Assembly (NCBI GenBank): GCA_902611465.1
Contig: CACLZS010000007.1
Coordinates: forward strand, 1-54,113
Reading direction: 5' to 3'
Origin: an uncultured Pelagibacteraceae bacterium
GTDB lineage: Bacteria; Pseudomonadota; Alphaproteobacteria; Pelagibacterales; Pelagibacteraceae
DNA length: 54,113 bases
In this document: positions 28,296 to 37,758 of the stretch, one piece after another
How positions within the stretch are numbered: position 1 is the first letter of the stretch
Layout of the letters: each line of letters starts with the position of its first letter
Position numbers and translations under genes: made by a program
The notes under the pieces: model-generated
Database searches by the model: none
Told to the model about the DNA's origin: nothing
What the model saw: the letters and a program-made list of their open reading frames with translations, nothing else

Positions 28296-29299
28296 TGAAA
28301 ATATTAATTGTTACAGACGCTTATTTTCCACAAGTAAATGGTGTGGTAAGAACTTTAAATGAAACAGGAAAAAAACTTGAAGCAATGGGTCACGAAGTTG
28401 AGTATTTAAATCCCCAACTTTTCTTCACTGTACCAATGCCTAAATACAATGAAATAAGACTTTCTGTGAATATTTGGCCAAGAGTGAGCCATTTAATAAA
28501 AAAAATAAATCCTTCAGCCATACATATAGCTACCGAAGGTCCTTTAGGATTTATGGCAAGAAGATATTGTCTTAAAAATAATCTAAAGTTTACCACAAGT
28601 TTTCACACAAGATTTGATAAATATATGAAGTTATATTTACCTTGGGTTCCTGAAAAATTATCACAGAAATTCCTAAGCAACTTTCATAACAAAGCAGAAA
28701 AAATTTTGGTTACAACCGAATCTATGAAAAAAGAACTAATTCAAATTGGAGTAGATGAAAGTAAAATGGTTGTTTGGACAAGAGGTGCTGATCATGGATC
28801 GTTTAAAAATCCAAAAAAAATCAATTTAGAATATAAAAGGCCTATATGGATATATGTAGGTCGAGTAGCTATTGAAAAAAATATTCGTGCTTTTTTAAAT
28901 CTAAAATTAGAAGGAACAAAACTTCTTGTTGGTAAAGGACCAGATATTAAAAAGTTAAAAAAAGAATTTCCAGATGCTCACTTCTTAGGTGAAAAAACTA
29001 ACGGTGAATTAGCTTCATATTTTACATCATCTGATGTTTTTGTCTTTCCAAGCAAAACAGATACTTTTGCAATTGTAATATGTGAATCCCTCAGTTGTGG
29101 TACACCAGTTGCAGCATTTCCAGTTCCTGGTCCTAAAGATATTTTCAAAGATAGTGAAATTAATTGTTTAGATGAGGATTTAGAAAAATCTGCAATGAAA
29201 GCTCTAAAAATTGAAAGAGAAAAGTGCCTAGAATACTCTAAAAACTTTACTTGGGATAAAACCGCAGAAATTTTTATTAATAATATCTCCCCTAATTAA
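28295..29299 (+). CDS. agt: GT4 glycosyltransferase, Agt-like (diacylglycerol glycosylation)
   Basis: The 334-residue protein is a GT-B fold glycosyltransferase of family 4: DAYFPQVNGVVRTLNETG at the N terminus, IHIATEGPLGF, the nucleotide-sugar side IYVGRVAIEKNI and the acidic ESLSCGTPVAAFPVPGP with E near 262. Agt enzymes glycosylate diacylglycerol to glucosyl- or glucuronosyl-diacylglycerol, replacing phospholipids. The call is supported by the TAATG overlap with plcP, an arrangement known from marine bacteria including SAR11. Sugar specificity cannot be read from the sequence. Confidence 0.83.
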   Translation: MKILIVTDAYFPQVNGVVRTLNETGKKLEAMGHEVEYLNPQLFFTVPMPKYNEIRLSVNIWPRVSHLIKKINPSAIHIATEGPLGFMARRYCLKNNLKFTTSFHTRFDKYMKLYLPWVPEKLSQKFLSNFHNKAEKILVTTESMKKELIQIGVDESKMVVWTRGADHGSFKNPKKINLEYKRPIWIYVGRVAIEKNIRAFLNLKLEGTKLLVGKGPDIKKLKKEFPDAHFLGEKTNGELASYFTSSDVFVFPSKTDTFAIVICESLSCGTPVAAFPVPGPKDIFKDSEINCLDEDLEKSAMKALKIEREKCLEYSKNFTWDKTAEIFINNISPN

Positions 29300-29370
29300 G
29301 TAACTAAATTTTAAATAATTGCATATTAAATTTTTAATATGTTAATTATATACTTAACTTTTAGAACATC

Positions 29371-30525
29371 ATGATTGGCCTTTTCGAAATACTATTAATC
29401 TGTGTAATTATATTTCTACTAATAATAATTTATTCAAACGGAAACAAAAAAAATACTGATGATAAAATTATTATCTCAAAGTATGAAAAGGATGATAGCA
29501 AAACATTTATAATAGATGAATTAGAGGATCAATTTATAGCATTAGATAAATTAAATATTATAAAATATGTCAATCCAAGTGCCGAAAAAAGATTTGGTAA
29601 AAATATTTTAAATACACATCTCGGCACAATTTTAAGAAATCCTAATCTAGATGAAAAAATCAGAGAAGTTAAGTCTTCAAAAAAAACCAGTAATTTAGAT
29701 TTAGAAATAAATTTGCCTTCATATCAGTATTACAGAATTTATGTGATTCCTGGACCAACTGTAATTTTTACAGAAAAAGACTCTGTTGTTTTATTTTTAA
29801 AAGATCTTACTGAAATTTCAAAAACACAAAAATTTAGAACTGACTTTGTTGCTAATGTTAGCCATGAGTTAAAAACTCCTCTTGTTTCAATTAAAGGCGC
29901 TATAGAGACAATAGAGGGCCCTGCTAAAGATGACGAAATAGCAAAGATAAAGTTTCTTAAAATAATCTCTTCACAAAGCAAAAGAATGGAAAATTTAATA
30001 AGTGATCTATTAATATTAAGCAGAATTGAACTCCAGGAGCATATAAGACCTGATAAGTTAGTTAATTTGAAGAATGTATTCACAAAAGTAAAAGATATTC
30101 ATTTTACTAGCTTAAAAGAAAAAAATATTAATCTTAAAATTAATTTAGATAATGTAAGTAATGTAATTGGTGATGAAGATAAATTAATAACTGTTTTTTC
30201 TAATTTATTAGACAATGCTATTAAATACTCAAAAGAAAAATCAACTATAAATATATTAGCTTCTCCAAGCAAAGGGAAACTCATAACAAAAGGAATTAAA
30301 ATATCTGTATCTGATCAAGGTATTGGAATTCCTGAGGATCAAATTAACAGAGTAACTGAAAGATTTTATAGAGTAGATGTTCAAGAGAGCAGGAAAGTTG
30401 GTGGAACAGGTTTAGGTCTTGCAATTGTCAAACATATAATTTCTCAACATAGAGGTGATTACGAAATAAAAAATCTTAATGGTAAAGGAACCGAAATTAA
30501 CATTCATTTACCTAGTGAATTATAA
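29371..30525 (+). CDS. phoR: Phosphate regulon sensor histidine kinase PhoR
   Basis: PhoR reads the state of the Pst transporter through PhoU and phosphorylates PhoB. The 384-residue protein has one N-terminal hydrophobic segment (about 3-22), a PAS-like region (about 45-140), the phosphoacceptor H165 in NVSHELKTPLVSIKGAIET, and the ATPase blocks DNAIKYS, DQGIGIP and GTGLGLAIVKHII. It heads the pst-pho gene group; about 70 bp of A/T-rich DNA separate it from agt. The gene is not adjacent to phoB as in many bacteria; pstSCAB-phoU lies between. Confidence 0.92.
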   Translation: MIGLFEILLICVIIFLLIIIYSNGNKKNTDDKIIISKYEKDDSKTFIIDELEDQFIALDKLNIIKYVNPSAEKRFGKNILNTHLGTILRNPNLDEKIREVKSSKKTSNLDLEINLPSYQYYRIYVIPGPTVIFTEKDSVVLFLKDLTEISKTQKFRTDFVANVSHELKTPLVSIKGAIETIEGPAKDDEIAKIKFLKIISSQSKRMENLISDLLILSRIELQEHIRPDKLVNLKNVFTKVKDIHFTSLKEKNINLKINLDNVSNVIGDEDKLITVFSNLLDNAIKYSKEKSTINILASPSKGKLITKGIKISVSDQGIGIPEDQINRVTERFYRVDVQESRKVGGTGLGLAIVKHIISQHRGDYEIKNLNGKGTEINIHLPSEL

Positions 30526-30599
30526 ACTTTATATAATTTAACAATTTTCACAATATAATTTAATTTGTAAATAACGGATTTTTTCAATAAAGTTGTTAA

Positions 30600-31232
30600 A
30601 TGAAAAAAATAATAATAAATTTTTTTATTTTTTCTTTCTTATTCTTTAACTTTATATCAAATTCTTACTCTGAAGACTCTAATAAAAAAGACATTACAAC
30701 ACTTTTAAGAAACCAACAACTTACTGTATTTGATATTGGTATTTTTAGAATGAAAAATGACTTAGAAAATACCAAAAGCACTATCAATAAACATTTTCCA
30801 TCTGACAAAGTAAATGTTGGTAATATCTATACCGAGGTTATAACTTCATTCTGGAGAGATACAATTGATTTGATTGTATCAATCCCAATGAACAAAAACT
30901 TAAAAAAAGAAAATTATATGTCTGACATGCATAGATGTAAAAATATTTTCTTTTCTGTAAGAGATCATTTGTTAAGAAAACAAAATGAGAGTAATTATAA
31001 TTTTAATAGAGCCTCAAGTTATATAATTACTACTTTTTCTACCCCCACAAGTTGGCCTTCATGGAAATATGATCAAAAACAAGTAAAAGACCTTATATCA
31101 ATGATACAACTAGAAGTTACTTTAAGACCAACAAAGAGCCTAGCACTAAGTGAAAATGTTAGCCCAATTCGTTGTAGAGGAGATTTAGCTGCAGATAATG
31201 ATACCTTAATCATCTCTAAAAAATACAACTAA
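30600..31232 (+). CDS. Secreted protein of unknown function in the pst locus
   Basis: No family is recognised. The 210-residue protein has a clear signal peptide (basic start, hydrophobic stretch to about residue 22, NSYSED cleavage region), so it is probably periplasmic. The mature part is helical and polar, with two cysteines (MHRCKN and IRCRGD) that could form a disulfide. It lies alone between phoR and the Pho-box promoter of pstS, on the same strand as both, so a phosphate-related job is an inference from position only. Confidence 0.7.
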   Translation: MKKIIINFFIFSFLFFNFISNSYSEDSNKKDITTLLRNQQLTVFDIGIFRMKNDLENTKSTINKHFPSDKVNVGNIYTEVITSFWRDTIDLIVSIPMNKNLKKENYMSDMHRCKNIFFSVRDHLLRKQNESNYNFNRASSYIITTFSTPTSWPSWKYDQKQVKDLISMIQLEVTLRPTKSLALSENVSPIRCRGDLAADNDTLIISKKYN

Positions 31233-31253
31233 AAAGTTACCTTTTTAACATAA

Positions 31254-31271
31254 CTGTAACAAATTTGTAAT
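31254..31271 (+). promoter_or_regulatory. Pho box upstream of pstS
   Basis: Two direct repeats, CTGTAAC and TTGTAAT, separated by AAAT, give the 11-bp periodicity of PhoB-binding sites (consensus CTGTCAT with a 4-nt spacer). An A/T-rich -10-like stretch follows about 12 bp downstream, and the pstS start is 70 bp from the box. Confidence 0.75.
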
Positions 31272-31340
31272 ACTAGAGTCCTCAATAAAATTTATTAAGC
31301 GAGTCGTTAATTAACTTTAATTCACGAAAGGATATTAAAA

Positions 31341-32375
31341 ATGAAAAAACTAACTATAGTTCTTGCTTCAATAGTTGCCATTTCTGTTGCCACTATTGCT
31401 CAAGCAAGAGATCAAATCAAAATAGTTGGATCATCTACTGTATTCCCTTACGCAACAATAGTTGCTGAAAGATTCGGGCAAACTGGATTTAAAACACCAG
31501 TAATCGAGTCAACTGGTACAGGTGGTGGTGCAAAATTATTTTGTGCAGGTGTAGGAGAAGCTCACCCTGATATAACAAATGCATCAAGAGCAATGAAAGA
31601 TAAAGAAAAAGCTCTTTGCAAAAAAAATGGTGTTAATGACATTGTTGAAGTTATTATCGGTAACGATGGTATTACTTTAGCATACAGTGTTGATGCTGAA
31701 CCAGTAAACTTCACTAAAGAACATCTTTGGAAAGCTTTAGCAAAACACTCAGTTGTTGATGGTAAATTAGTAGACAACATATACAAAACATGGGATCAAA
31801 TAGACCCAAGTTTACCAAAACAAAAGATTTCAGTTATGATTCCCCCAGGAACATCAGGAACAAGAGATGCTTGGAATTCGTTAGTAATGAAAAAAGGTAT
31901 GCCTAAAGATGCTAAAGCATTATATAAAGCAGGTTTCGAAGCTGGAAATAAAAAATACAAAAAACCACAAAAACTTTACAGAGAAGATGGTGCTGCTATT
32001 GAAGTTGGAGAGAATGATAGTTTAATTATTCAAAAATTATCTGAAGACAAAGAAATGTTTGGTTTCTTTGGATTTAGTTACTTCTTAGCTGCAAGAGATA
32101 AATTGCAAGCTGCAAGTATAGAAGGTGGTCAACCATCATTAGAATCTATCCAAGACTATAGTTATGCTGTTGCTAGACCATTATTCTTTTACGTAAAAAA
32201 AGCTCATGTTGGTGTAATTCCAGGATTACATGAATTTGTAAAAGAATTCACTACAACTAAAGCTATTGGTAAAAGAGGTTACTTAGCGGAAATAGGACTT
32301 GTTCCACTTGATGCTGCAACTTACAGAACAGTTAGAGATAATTCGAAATCTCTTACTGCAATGTCAATGGAGTAA
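31341..32375 (+). CDS. pstS: Phosphate ABC transporter periplasmic binding protein PstS
   Basis: PstS binds phosphate with high affinity in the periplasm. The 344-residue protein has a signal peptide ending near AQARDQ, then the phosphate-site sequences IVGSSTVFPYA, ESTGTGGGAKLFC, ITNASRAMK and PPGTSGTRDAW. AAAGGA lies 9 nt upstream of the ATG. A Pho box precedes it and a strong hairpin follows it, so it can be produced in large excess over the permeases. Length and sites match other SAR11-type PstS proteins. Confidence 0.96.
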   Translation: MKKLTIVLASIVAISVATIAQARDQIKIVGSSTVFPYATIVAERFGQTGFKTPVIESTGTGGGAKLFCAGVGEAHPDITNASRAMKDKEKALCKKNGVNDIVEVIIGNDGITLAYSVDAEPVNFTKEHLWKALAKHSVVDGKLVDNIYKTWDQIDPSLPKQKISVMIPPGTSGTRDAWNSLVMKKGMPKDAKALYKAGFEAGNKKYKKPQKLYREDGAAIEVGENDSLIIQKLSEDKEMFGFFGFSYFLAARDKLQAASIEGGQPSLESIQDYSYAVARPLFFYVKKAHVGVIPGLHEFVKEFTTTKAIGKRGYLAEIGLVPLDAATYRTVRDNSKSLTAMSME

Positions 32376-32396
32376 TATAATATTTGTTAACAAACT

Positions 32397-32430
32397 CAAA
32401 AGGGGCCCTATTAATTGGGCCCTTTTTTTT
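32397..32430 (+). terminator. Hairpin terminator/attenuator between pstS and pstC
   Basis: GGGCCC pairs with GGGCCC around an 8-nt A/T loop, the stem is extended by A-T pairs on both sides, and a T8 tract follows. This is the strongest hairpin in the window and separates the binding-protein gene from the rest of the operon. Confidence 0.88.
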
Positions 32431-32454
32431 GTATAAATCTAAAGGAGCCAATAA

Positions 32455-33837
32455 TTGAATTCAGTAATATTTTTAACAATCGTTCTTTTAGCTTTATCCA
32501 GTTACTTCTTTGGAAGAAAAAAAGCTATTTTAATTCAATCTAACAAACGGTTAACAGCTCTTCCAAAATTTTATGGATACTATCTTGCTATATGGTGTGG
32601 CGCACCTGCTTTTCTTTTGTATGCTTTATGGTCGATATTTGAACCTAGCATAGTAAGATTTTTTATACTTAGTGATTATTCTTCGCAAGGACTTCTAGAA
32701 GGAGAGTTGAATTTATTTTATGAAAAAGTAAAATCACTTTCTCGAAACCAGTATTCAGGAGAACTTACTGCAGAGTTACAAAGATCAGCAGAAAAATATT
32801 TAAACTTTAGAGACATAGCAAAATGGTCTAAGGTTGTTATAGTTTTATCATTACTAATTGCATCAACAGGTTATGCGTATACAAAGATTTCAAACAACAC
32901 TAAAACAAGAGAACCAGTTGAAATATTTCTTAAAGGAGTATTTTTTTTATCATCACTGGCAGCGATATTAACAACCATTGGTATTATTTTTTCTCTTTTG
33001 TTTCAAACAATAGAATTTTTTCAAGTTATCCCACTATTTGATTTTGTATTTGGAATGCACTGGTATCCTGCAAAAGCTTTTGTTAGAGATGCAAGTGAAG
33101 CACTTGATCCATCAATGTATAGTGATACTTTTGGTGCGGTTCCTATATTTGCAGGTACCTTTTTTATAGCTTTGATTGCAATGTGTGTTGCAATACCAAT
33201 TGGTTTGTTAAGTGGTATTTATATGGCGGAATATGCGAGCAAACGTTTAAGACAGTATGCCAAACCTGTCATTGAAATTTTAGCGGGAATTCCAACTGTT
33301 GTTTATGGTTTTTTTGCTGCTTTAACAGTTGGACCTTTTTTAAAAGACCTTGGATTATCATTAGGACTAGAGGTGTCAGCAGAAAGCGCACTGGCTGCCG
33401 GTGGTGTTATGGGAATTATGATTATTCCATTTATATCAAGCTTAAGTGACGATGTGATTACAAGTGTTCCTCAAAATCTTAGAGATGGTAGCTATGCTAT
33501 GGGAGCAACAAAATCTGAAACAATAAAAAGAGTAATTATTCCAGCTGCTTTACCTGGAATTGTTGGATCTATTTTATTAGGTGTTTCTAGAGCTATTGGT
33601 GAAACAATGATTGTTGTAATGGCATCAGGGTTGGCAGCAAACCTAACTCTAAATCCATTAGAGTCCACTTCAACAATAACTGCTCAAATTGTTGTTATCT
33701 TAATTGGTGATCAACAATTTGGGGATCCGAAAACCCAAGCAGCTTTTGCATTGGGATTAAGTTTATTTATAGTTACTTTAGTTTTAAATATTGTTGCCTT
33801 ATCTGTTGTGAAAAAATATAGAGAGAAATATGAATAA
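32455..33837 (+). CDS. pstC: Phosphate ABC transporter permease PstC
   Basis: Inner-membrane channel subunit of the Pst importer. The 460-residue protein is the long alphaproteobacterial form: extra N-terminal membrane helices and a soluble segment (about 1-165) come before the conserved core, which shows PIFAGTFFIALIAMCVAIP, ILAGIPTVVYGFFA and the EAA loop RDGSYAMGATKSETIKRVIIPAAL (key part GATKSETIKRV). It uses a TTG start at 32455, supported by AAAGGAG 9 nt upstream. Its end overlaps pstA by 8 bp. Confidence 0.93.
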   Translation: MNSVIFLTIVLLALSSYFFGRKKAILIQSNKRLTALPKFYGYYLAIWCGAPAFLLYALWSIFEPSIVRFFILSDYSSQGLLEGELNLFYEKVKSLSRNQYSGELTAELQRSAEKYLNFRDIAKWSKVVIVLSLLIASTGYAYTKISNNTKTREPVEIFLKGVFFLSSLAAILTTIGIIFSLLFQTIEFFQVIPLFDFVFGMHWYPAKAFVRDASEALDPSMYSDTFGAVPIFAGTFFIALIAMCVAIPIGLLSGIYMAEYASKRLRQYAKPVIEILAGIPTVVYGFFAALTVGPFLKDLGLSLGLEVSAESALAAGGVMGIMIIPFISSLSDDVITSVPQNLRDGSYAMGATKSETIKRVIIPAALPGIVGSILLGVSRAIGETMIVVMASGLAANLTLNPLESTSTITAQIVVILIGDQQFGDPKTQAAFALGLSLFIVTLVLNIVALSVVKKYREKYE

Positions 33838-35098
33838 AGAAGAACGTTTAATTAAAAGATACAAAGCTGAAAAAAGATTTCAATTTTACGGTAAAGCTGC
33901 AATATTTATGGCTTTATTATTTCTAGTGGTATTTATAACAAAGATATTTTCTACTGGTTACACAGCATTTCAAAAAACATGGTTGGTAATACCAGTCAAT
34001 TATAATGCAGATTTATTATATTTGGATCCAGATAAAAAACCAACAACCGAAGATATTAATGATGCAGACTTTTATGAGTTTGGGATAGAAACATTTATCA
34101 CTCTCGATCCAGACGCAAGTGAGGATCAAATTATGGAATTAAAAAAAATGTTTGCATTTACTTTTGAGAGAGAATTAAAATATTATCTTCTAGACAATCC
34201 TGATAGCTTTGGAAAAACAGTTGATGTAAAATTAACAGCCTCTGACGACTTAGACCAAGTATTTAAAGGAAATTATCCAAGAGATATACCTGAAAATAGA
34301 AGAAGAGCATCTGATTATCAATTAAAAATTTTTGATAAATTAAATGAAGATGGAAGAGTTATAAGTGAATTTAATGCCAGTTTTTTTACAAATGCTGATT
34401 CTAGAGAAGCTGAGTTAGCGGGTATAGCAAGCTCATTTATGGGTTCATTATTTTCCATACTTGTCTGTCTGTCAATTGCCTTTCCTGTTGCCTTACTAGC
34501 TGCAGTGTATCTAGAAGAATTTGCACCAAAAAATAGATTTACAGATTTTATTGAAGTAAATATCAATAATCTAGCAGCAGTTCCTTCAATTGTTTTTGGA
34601 TTGTTAGGATTAGGTGTTTTATTGGCTGTATTTGGTTTACCTAGATCAACACCCTTAGTTGGAGGTATAACCCTTTCATTAATGACTCTTCCAACAATTA
34701 TAATAGCAGCCAGAGCATCATTGAAGGCTGTTCCACCCAGTATAAGAGAAGCAGCTTTAGCAATGGGAGCTAGCAAAATGCAAACGACGATGCATCATAC
34801 CGTGCCTTTGGCTTTACCTGGAACTTTATCAGGTACTATAATTGGCTTAGCTCAAGCATTAGGTGAAACAGCGCCTTTAATATTAATTGGAATGGTTGCT
34901 TTTGTTAACACAATACCAGGAACCCCTATGGATCCAGCAGCTAGCTTGCCTGTTCAAATCTATATATGGGCGGAGAGTGCCGAAAGAGGATTTGTAGAAA
35001 AAGTGTCTGCTTGCATAATGGTATTATTATTTTTCCTAATATTTATGAATTTAGGAGCACAATTAATTAGACATAAATTTGAAAAGAAATGGAACTAA
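33830..35098 (+). CDS. pstA: Phosphate ABC transporter permease PstA
   Basis: Second channel subunit of Pst. The 422-residue protein has a first membrane segment at about 20-40, then a large acidic soluble insertion (about 50-195, probably periplasmic), then the five-helix permease core with SLFSILVCLSIAFPVALLAA, NINNLAAVPSIVFGLLG and the EAA loop REAALAMGASKMQTTMHHTV. The insertion makes it about 130 residues longer than the E. coli protein. It overlaps pstC by 8 bp and is followed by pstB after 3 bp. Confidence 0.94.
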   Translation: MNKEERLIKRYKAEKRFQFYGKAAIFMALLFLVVFITKIFSTGYTAFQKTWLVIPVNYNADLLYLDPDKKPTTEDINDADFYEFGIETFITLDPDASEDQIMELKKMFAFTFERELKYYLLDNPDSFGKTVDVKLTASDDLDQVFKGNYPRDIPENRRRASDYQLKIFDKLNEDGRVISEFNASFFTNADSREAELAGIASSFMGSLFSILVCLSIAFPVALLAAVYLEEFAPKNRFTDFIEVNINNLAAVPSIVFGLLGLGVLLAVFGLPRSTPLVGGITLSLMTLPTIIIAARASLKAVPPSIREAALAMGASKMQTTMHHTVPLALPGTLSGTIIGLAQALGETAPLILIGMVAFVNTIPGTPMDPAASLPVQIYIWAESAERGFVEKVSACIMVLLFFLIFMNLGAQLIRHKFEKKWN

Positions 35099-35101
35099 AA
35101 T

Positions 35102-35857
35102 ATGAATAAAATAGAAGCAAAAAATGTTGATGTCTATTATGGAGCGAAACAAGCTTTATTTGATATCAATATGGATATCGAAGCAAATAAAGTAACTGCT
35201 CTTATTGGACCTTCTGGTTGTGGTAAATCAACATTCTTAAGATGTTTAAATAGGATGAATGATGTGATCGATATTTGTAAAGTCAGTGGTGTCGTAAAAA
35301 TTAATGACTATGACATAAATCAAAAAGATACAGATGTTGTAAGGCTTAGAGAAAAAGTTGGAATGATTTTTCAAAAACCAAATCCTTTTCCAAAAACCAT
35401 TTATGAGAATATTTCTTATGGACCTGAGATACATGGGGTAGCTCAATCTAAAAGTGAAATGGATAATATTGTTGAAGAGAGTTTGAGAAAAGCAGCACTT
35501 TGGGAAGAGGTAAAAGACAGAATTCACGAACCAGGTACTGGTTTATCAGGTGGACAACAACAAAGACTTTGTATTGCAAGAACAATATCAATTAAGCCCG
35601 AGGTAATACTCATGGATGAGCCATGTTCAGCTCTTGATCCCATTGCGACAGCACAAATAGAGGAGCTAATTGATGAATTAAGAAAGGAACATACTATAAT
35701 AATTGTTACTCACTCAATGTCCCAAGCTGCCAGAGTTTCTCAAAATACTGGTTTTTTTCACCTTGGTAAATTGATTGAAGTAGGTTCTACTGATAAGATA
35801 TTTAAGAATCCGACTCAACAACAAACGCAGGATTACATAACAGGAAGGTTTGGATAA
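35102..35857 (+). CDS. pstB: Phosphate ABC transporter ATP-binding protein PstB
   Basis: ATPase of the Pst importer. The 251-residue protein has Walker [20 protein letters not shown], the PstB-typical NRMND after it, [16 protein letters not shown] around the Q loop, the signature [15 protein letters not shown], Walker [17 protein letters not shown] and the H loop in IVTHSM. It ends by TAATG overlap with phoU. Confidence 0.98.
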   Translation: MNKIEAKNVDVYYGAKQALFDINMDIEANKVTALIGPSGCGKSTFLRCLNRMNDVIDICKVSGVVKINDYDINQKDTDVVRLREKVGMIFQKPNPFPKTIYENISYGPEIHGVAQSKSEMDNIVEESLRKAALWEEVKDRIHEPGTGLSGGQQQRLCIARTISIKPEVILMDEPCSALDPIATAQIEELIDELRKEHTIIIVTHSMSQAARVSQNTGFFHLGKLIEVGSTDKIFKNPTQQQTQDYITGRFG

Positions 35858-36558
35858 TGAACGAAAAACCACACACAGTAAAATCTTACGAAGACCAATT
35901 AAAAAAATTAAACAATGATTTAGTTGAAATGGGGGCAAATTGCGAAACCTCTTTAGGTAATGCAATGAAAGCAATATCAACAAATGATCATAATCTTGCT
36001 GATGATGTTATAAATTCAGATGCGGTTATAGATAATTTTGAGTCTCAGATAGAGAATGAGGTAGTAAATTTAATTGCTTTAAGACAACCAATGGCTGTTG
36101 ATCTTAGAGAAACAGTTGCAGCTCTAAAGATGTCTTCAGACTTAGAAAGAATAGGTGATCTTGCCAAAAATATTGCAAAAAGAACAAAACTTATAAATAC
36201 GCATTTGCCAAATAATTTAATTGAAGCAATGAATAGAATCTGCATTTTGGTTCAAAAACAATTAAAAATTGTTTTAGACTCTTATCTAAGTAGATCAAGC
36301 GATGTAGCTCAAACAGTATGGGAGAGTGATGAACAAGTTGATGATTTAACAAATAAATGTATGGAAGAAGTCATCTCATTAATTAAATCAAATATGGAAA
36401 ATATTGAATATGGCTCACATCTTTTATTTGTTACTAAAAACCTTGAAAGGATAGGAGATCATACAACAAACATTGCTGAGCAAGTATTTTATTTAGTTAC
36501 AGGTGATTATTTAGAGGGTGAAAGACCCAAGGGTAGCGATTCAGAATTAACAAAGTAA
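35857..36558 (+). CDS. phoU: Phosphate transport system regulatory protein PhoU
   Basis: PhoU transmits the phosphate status of PstSCAB to PhoR and keeps PhoB signalling off when phosphate is plentiful. The 233-residue protein has the two three-helix PhoU repeats with the metal-binding sequences DLERIGDLAKNIAKR (about 94-108) and NLERIGDHTTNIAEQV (about 193-208). It is coupled by one-base overlaps to pstB upstream and phoB downstream. Confidence 0.96.
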   Translation: MNEKPHTVKSYEDQLKKLNNDLVEMGANCETSLGNAMKAISTNDHNLADDVINSDAVIDNFESQIENEVVNLIALRQPMAVDLRETVAALKMSSDLERIGDLAKNIAKRTKLINTHLPNNLIEAMNRICILVQKQLKIVLDSYLSRSSDVAQTVWESDEQVDDLTNKCMEEVISLIKSNMENIEYGSHLLFVTKNLERIGDHTTNIAEQVFYLVTGDYLEGERPKGSDSELTK

Positions 36559-37241
36559 TGAGTGCACACATATTTATTGCAGAAGATGAGGCGGCAATTT
36601 CAACCTTATTAAAATATAATTTAGAAAAAGAAGGTCATAAGGTTTCTTCAAGTGAAAATGGAGAGGACTCTTTAAAATCAATAAAACAAAAAATGCCAGA
36701 CTTAATCTTATTAGATTGGATGTTGCCAGATTTATCAGGTGTCGAAATATGTAAACAGTTAAAAAGGGATAAAAAATATAATGACATTCCAATTATTATG
36801 CTTACTGCAAAAGGAGAGGAGGAAGATAAATTAAAAGCATTTGAAACTGGAGCCGATGATTACGTCACTAAACCATTTAGCCAAAAAGAATTAAATGCAA
36901 GAATTAAATCTTTGTTAAGAAGGGCTAAACCTTTGTCATCAACTGATGTTGTGGAATTTAAAGACCTTAAAATTGATAGATTAGCAAAAAGAGTTTATAG
37001 AAATGATAAGGAAATAATTTTGGGACCCACAGAATTTAAATTATTAGATTTTTTTATTAAAAATCCAAAAAGAGTTTATTCAAGAGAACAATTATTAAAT
37101 AATGTTTGGGGTGAAAATATTTATGTAGAAAGTAGAACGGTTGACGTTCACATAAGAAGATTGAGGAAAGTTTTAAATCTAAGTGGATTAGAAAATTTAA
37201 TTCGCACAGTGAGATCTGCAGGCTATTCGTTAGATAACTAA
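36558..37241 (+). CDS. phoB: Phosphate regulon response regulator PhoB
   Basis: PhoB activates the phosphate regulon by binding Pho boxes. The 227-residue protein has a receiver domain with acidic pocket AEDEA, phosphoacceptor D53 in LLDWMLPDLSG, LTAKG and DDYVTKPF, and a C-terminal winged helix with GPTEFKLLDFFIKNP, RTVDVHIRRLRKVL and RTVRSAGYSL. Its last four codons overlap the convergent sixA gene by 12 bp. It would act on the boxes at 31254 and 42624. Confidence 0.96.
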   Translation: MSAHIFIAEDEAAISTLLKYNLEKEGHKVSSSENGEDSLKSIKQKMPDLILLDWMLPDLSGVEICKQLKRDKKYNDIPIIMLTAKGEEEDKLKAFETGADDYVTKPFSQKELNARIKSLLRRAKPLSSTDVVEFKDLKIDRLAKRVYRNDKEIILGPTEFKLLDFFIKNPKRVYSREQLLNNVWGENIYVESRTVDVHIRRLRKVLNLSGLENLIRTVRSAGYSLDN

Positions 37242-37745
37242 ATCTTTAGGCCTTACAAATTCAGAAATAATTCCTTTTTCTTCAATATTTATCCAATCAT
37301 TCGTATCGAAAACTATTTTAGCAAATGCACAAGTTGGGAATTTATAATTTAATAGTTTAAAATTACTATTATCTTTATTTTTAGTTAATTTTATAACTAA
37401 ATTTTTAAGAGCAGGTTCATGATTTATTATCAATACTTTCTTAAACCTTTTATGAATATTTTTTATATTAGCTATTATTTCATTTTCATTAACCAAATAG
37501 AGTTTTGAGGAACTTTTAATTTTTTTTGGTTTATTTATTTTATTCAGTATTAAATTTAGAGTTTTTTTTGTTCTTTTTGATGAAGATAAAAGCACGTAGT
37601 CAAAGGAGTATTTTTTTTTAACAAAAAATTCACTTATAATTTTTGCACTTTTGATGCCTCTTTTATTTAACGGTCTTTCAAAATCAGTTAAATTTGGGTC
37701 TTCCCAACTAGATTTTGCATGTCTCATGACATATAGTTCTCGCAT
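37230..37745 (-). CDS. sixA: SixA-like phosphohistidine phosphatase
   Basis: A 171-residue histidine-phosphatase-superfamily protein. The catalytic RH pair is in YVMRHAKSSW (H9), followed by the SixA-typical DFERPLNKRGIKSA, and a second histidine lies in LIINHEPAL. SixA proteins remove phosphate from histidine phosphotransfer domains, and relatives act on other small phosphoesters. I chose ATG 37745, where the family begins; a longer frame to 37802 would run into ppk. It overlaps the phoB end by 12 bp and lies back to back with ppk. Confidence 0.88.
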   Translation of the reverse strand: MRELYVMRHAKSSWEDPNLTDFERPLNKRGIKSAKIISEFFVKKKYSFDYVLLSSSKRTKKTLNLILNKINKPKKIKSSSKLYLVNENEIIANIKNIHKRFKKVLIINHEPALKNLVIKLTKNKDNSNFKLLNYKFPTCAFAKIVFDTNDWINIEEKGIISEFVRPKDLVI

Positions 37746-37758
37746 TAATTCTAAATAT

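Noticed and set aside
34318..34776. 152-codon minus-strand frame within pstA
   Set aside because: It lies wholly inside conserved permease coding sequence and shows no family features.
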